DNA from: Variovorax sp.
GTDB lineage: Bacteria; Pseudomonadota; Gammaproteobacteria; Burkholderiales; Burkholderiaceae_C
Direction of reading: 5' to 3'
DNA: 8,219 nt
NCBI GenBank assembly: GCA_028292145.1
Contig: JAQGMX010000495.1
Span: 1-8,219 of the forward strand
Below are positions 7,323-8,219 of this stretch, in pieces. Each line of letters starts with the position of its first letter. The stretch's first letter is position 1. The position numbers were made by a program, and so were the translations under genes. The notes under the pieces were generated by a model. It was not told where the DNA came from, did not search any database, and worked only from the letters and a program-made list of their open reading frames with translations.

Positions 7323-7379
7323 GCCCGTTGCGCTGCAATGAGCTGCGCGACCGGCTACCGCACGACTTGATTCACGGGC
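7323..7379. other. Structured element between the importer operon and the minus-strand gene
   Basis: GCCCGT at 7323-7328 is complementary to ACGGGC at 7374-7379. Enclosed are a hairpin GCGCTGC / GCTGCGC at 7330-7336 and 7342-7348 with one T-T mismatch and a five-base loop, and a tiny CGG-CTA-CCG stem at 7352-7360. Together they could form a branched fold in the 81-nt space between two converging genes. No long T-run follows on the plus strand; on the minus strand the flank is only GTTTCG. It may be a bidirectional termination region; pairing by chance is possible in GC-rich sequence. Confidence 0.25.
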
Positions 7380-7381
7380 TG

Positions 7382-7840
7382 TTAAACCGGTTGATGCACC
7401 GGCTGATGTAACGGGTGCTGAGGCGGAAAATTCAGACGCAGCGGCGCTACTTGAGCCGCTAGCGCCATCTCAAGAGCAAACAATGGGTCGTGCGCTGGCA
7501 CTGCTGCACCTGCCATCGCCTGACCCTGCCTGAGAGCCTCATTAAGTCGATGGGTCGGGACCGGTTGTTTGGGGTACCCGATCAGCGCTCCGCGAACAGT
7601 GGTCGACCTGCGATTTTCCGACGGTATTCCAAAGAGCGCTGCGGACACACGTTGAAGCATGGCGTCGGAATTCACTGGCGCAGATTCGTTGGGCACGCGT
7701 CCACGTGAGTAGGACTTGGGCACTTGTTCGCCGATCGGAGCGGCTGGCGTCTGCGAATGACGAAGAAGCGACATTTGTGGTGCGACGGGTGAAGTAATGG
7801 TGCGGCTCATGGACGCTTTCTGGGTGATGTAGGAAAGCAT
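7382..7840 (-). CDS. Unrecognised 152-residue protein
   Basis: I do not recognise this family. The frame runs from ATG (7840-7838) to TAA (7384-7382). A strong Shine-Dalgarno, GGAGGT at 7856-7851, lies ten bases before the ATG, the main support for a real gene. A second ATG at 7810 would remove ten residues but has no comparable site. The protein is rich in Pro, Ala, Gln and Ser, has no cysteine, no evident membrane segment and no clear signal peptide. Residues 1-60 look disordered and basic. A possible ordered part is MLQRVSAALFGIP (about 61-73) through RGALIGYP (about 83-90). A helix FALEMALAAQVAPL precedes a tail with two HQPV copies. Its codons are less G/C-ending than those of the importer genes, suggesting acquisition or weak expression. 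It converges with the ATPase gene and diverges from the DUF3072 gene. It could also be spurious. Confidence 0.5.
   Translation of the reverse strand: MLSYITQKASMSRTITSPVAPQMSLLRHSQTPAAPIGEQVPKSYSRGRVPNESAPVNSDAMLQRVSAALFGIPSENRRSTTVRGALIGYPKQPVPTHRLNEALRQGQAMAGAAVPAHDPLFALEMALAAQVAPLRLNFPPQHPLHQPVHQPV
7385..7408. repeat. 12-bp tandem repeat encoding HQPV-HQPV
   Basis: AACCGGTTGATG (7385-7396) and CACCGGCTGATG (7397-7408) match at 10 of 12 positions. On the minus strand they encode the last eight residues of the unrecognised protein, HQPVHQPV, just before its stop. The first copy holds an AACCGGTT palindrome. Confidence 0.6.
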
Positions 7841-7850
7841 TGAAGCTAAG

Positions 7851-7856
7851 ACCTCC
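7851..7856 (-). promoter_or_regulatory. Shine-Dalgarno of the minus-strand gene
   Basis: On the minus strand this reads GGAGGT, an almost complete anti-16S match, ten bases before the ATG at 7840. The spacing is slightly long but workable. It favours the 7840 start over the in-frame ATG at 7810. Confidence 0.6.
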
Positions 7857-7870
7857 GAAAGGGTCGCGCC

Positions 7871-7900
7871 TTGAGAGTGGTCCGAATTGCAATGTATCGT
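7871..7900 (+). promoter_or_regulatory. Candidate promoter of the DUF3072 gene
   Basis: TTGAGA at 7871-7876 (five of six to TTGACA) is followed after 18 bp by TATCGT at 7895-7900 (four of six to TATAAT). Transcription would start near 7907, leaving a leader of about 90 nt. This is a by-eye match only. Confidence 0.35.
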
Positions 7901-7918
7901 GTGCTGTATGGATGTACA
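7891..7918 (-). promoter_or_regulatory. Candidate promoter of the minus-strand gene
   Basis: Read on the minus strand, TGTACA (7918-7913) and TACATT (7896-7891) are spaced by 16 bp, each matching four of six consensus bases. Transcription would start near 7884, about 44 nt before the ATG. It overlaps the plus-strand candidate promoter. Weak on sequence alone. Confidence 0.25.
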
Positions 7919-7920
7919 GC
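7903..7920. promoter_or_regulatory. 18-bp inverted repeat, possible operator
   Basis: GCTGTA at 7903-7908 and TACAGC at 7915-7920 are perfect inverted copies around a six-base TGGATG spacer. The repeat lies in the 159-nt divergent region between the minus-strand gene and the DUF3072 gene. A further TGTA occurs at 7893-7896. The size and dyad symmetry suit a dimeric helix-turn-helix repressor, and the site would cover the start region of one candidate promoter and the -35 of the other. No regulator gene is adjacent, so binding is inferred only. Confidence 0.4.
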
Positions 7921-7988
7921 TTTCGCGGAAGTCGGCTTACACGAGCCAGCAGGGCGGTCGGCACTATCGAGAGCTTCAAAACCCCATC

Positions 7989-7993
7989 AGGAG
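7989..7993 (+). promoter_or_regulatory. Shine-Dalgarno of the DUF3072 gene
   Basis: AGGAG lies six bases upstream of the ATG at 8000, an optimal arrangement. It fixes the start of this partial gene and supports its expression. Confidence 0.75.
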
Positions 7994-7999
7994 CTACCG

Positions 8000-8219
8000 A
8001 TGACCGACAAGAACGTGCAGGCCGAAGCCGATCACAGCAACATGGAAAAAGACCCGAAGACCTGGGTCACCGGCGACGAGGAAATGACCGGCGCGCAGAA
8101 GTCGTACCTTGCGACGCTGTCCGAAGAAGCGAAAGTCGACTTCGACGAAACGCTGACCAAGGCCGAGGCGTCGATGCGGATCGACGAACTTCAGGCGCAG
8201 ACCGGTCGCGGAACCAAGA
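8000..8219 (+). CDS. DUF3072 family protein (5' part, runs off the window)
   Basis: The frame starts at ATG 8000 behind an AGGAG site and is open through 73 residues to the window edge, so the 3' end is missing. Residues 1-27 are acidic and polar (MTDKNVQAEADHSNMEKDPK, then TWVTGDE). Residues 28-67 match DUF3072 as I remember it: EMTGAQKSYLATLSEEAKV at 28-46, then LTKAEASMRIDELQ at 52-65. Members are small soluble proteins of about 60-100 residues; their function is unknown, and the domain seems to be two short helices joined by an acidic loop. The T-x-AQxxYL and KAEAS-x-RIDELQ cores are intact. There is no signal peptide, so it is probably cytoplasmic. It appears to be transcribed alone from the divergent region upstream; its downstream partners are not visible. 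Confidence 0.85.
   Translation, partial: MTDKNVQAEADHSNMEKDPKTWVTGDEEMTGAQKSYLATLSEEAKVDFDETLTKAEASMRIDELQAQTGRGTK

Noticed and set aside
7490..7708. Plus-strand 72-codon frame beginning MRWHCCTCH, with a CxxC-like start suggesting a zinc or transposase remnant
   Set aside because: It has no ribosome binding site, no recognisable domain, lies antisense to the likelier minus-strand gene, and the composition looks like a shadow. I found no inverted repeat pair or target duplication around it.
7841..7886. Type III secretion-type regulatory box (paired TTCG motifs) before the minus-strand gene
   Set aside because: Two TTCG occur on the minus strand here, but about 23 bases apart rather than the 15-16 expected of hrpII or PIP boxes.
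7542..7979. Minus-strand open frame of 145 codons starting at a TTG
   Set aside because: It overlaps the better supported 7382-7840 frame, needs a TTG start without a Shine-Dalgarno, and its product is rich in Arg, Ser and His as expected for a shadow frame.
1..8219. CRISPR arrays, tRNA or rRNA genes, insertion sequences
   Set aside because: I saw no regularly spaced repeats, no tRNA-like cloverleaf with conserved loop bases, and no transposase motif on either strand.

Overview
The window looks like chromosomal DNA of a high-GC betaproteobacterium, most likely of the Burkholderiales (Burkholderia/Paraburkholderia-like). This rests on the strongly G/C-ending codons of the transporter genes, on the gene order holB-pilZ-tatD, which I recall as usual in that group, and on a DUF3072 protein at the right edge. 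The genus is inferred; no rRNA or other taxonomic marker is present.

Layout. Positions 1-1963 are the tail of a tightly packed plus-strand housekeeping cluster: the 3' end of a probable DNA polymerase III delta' gene (holB), a type IV pilus PilZ protein, a TatD-family metal-dependent DNase, and an exported ankyrin-repeat protein overlapping tatD by 19 nt. A 118-nt gap (1964-2081) with weak promoter-like and hairpin elements follows. Positions 2082-7300 hold a complete family-5 (peptide/nickel/opine class) ABC importer: a periplasmic binding protein, two inner-membrane permeases and one double-domain ATPase. Its genes are separated by 7 nt, then by two ATGA stop/start overlaps, so they almost certainly form one transcript with coupled translation. 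The binding protein should capture substrate in the periplasm and pass it to the permease heterodimer, with the fused ATPase supplying both nucleotide-binding sites. The substrate cannot be read from the sequence.

Positions 7301-7999 are different in character. They hold one plausible minus-strand gene (7382-7840) with a good Shine-Dalgarno but no family I recognise and visibly less G/C-biased third positions. It is separated by a 159-nt divergent region from a DUF3072 gene that starts at 8000 and runs off the right edge. The divergent region carries an 18-bp perfect inverted repeat that could be a shared operator.

Most of the window is ordinary core and transport biology. I do not see a clear new defence, mobile or RNA system. 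The parts that best repay a second look are the unrecognised minus-strand gene, the inverted repeat in front of it, and the structured 57-nt element between it and the transporter operon.
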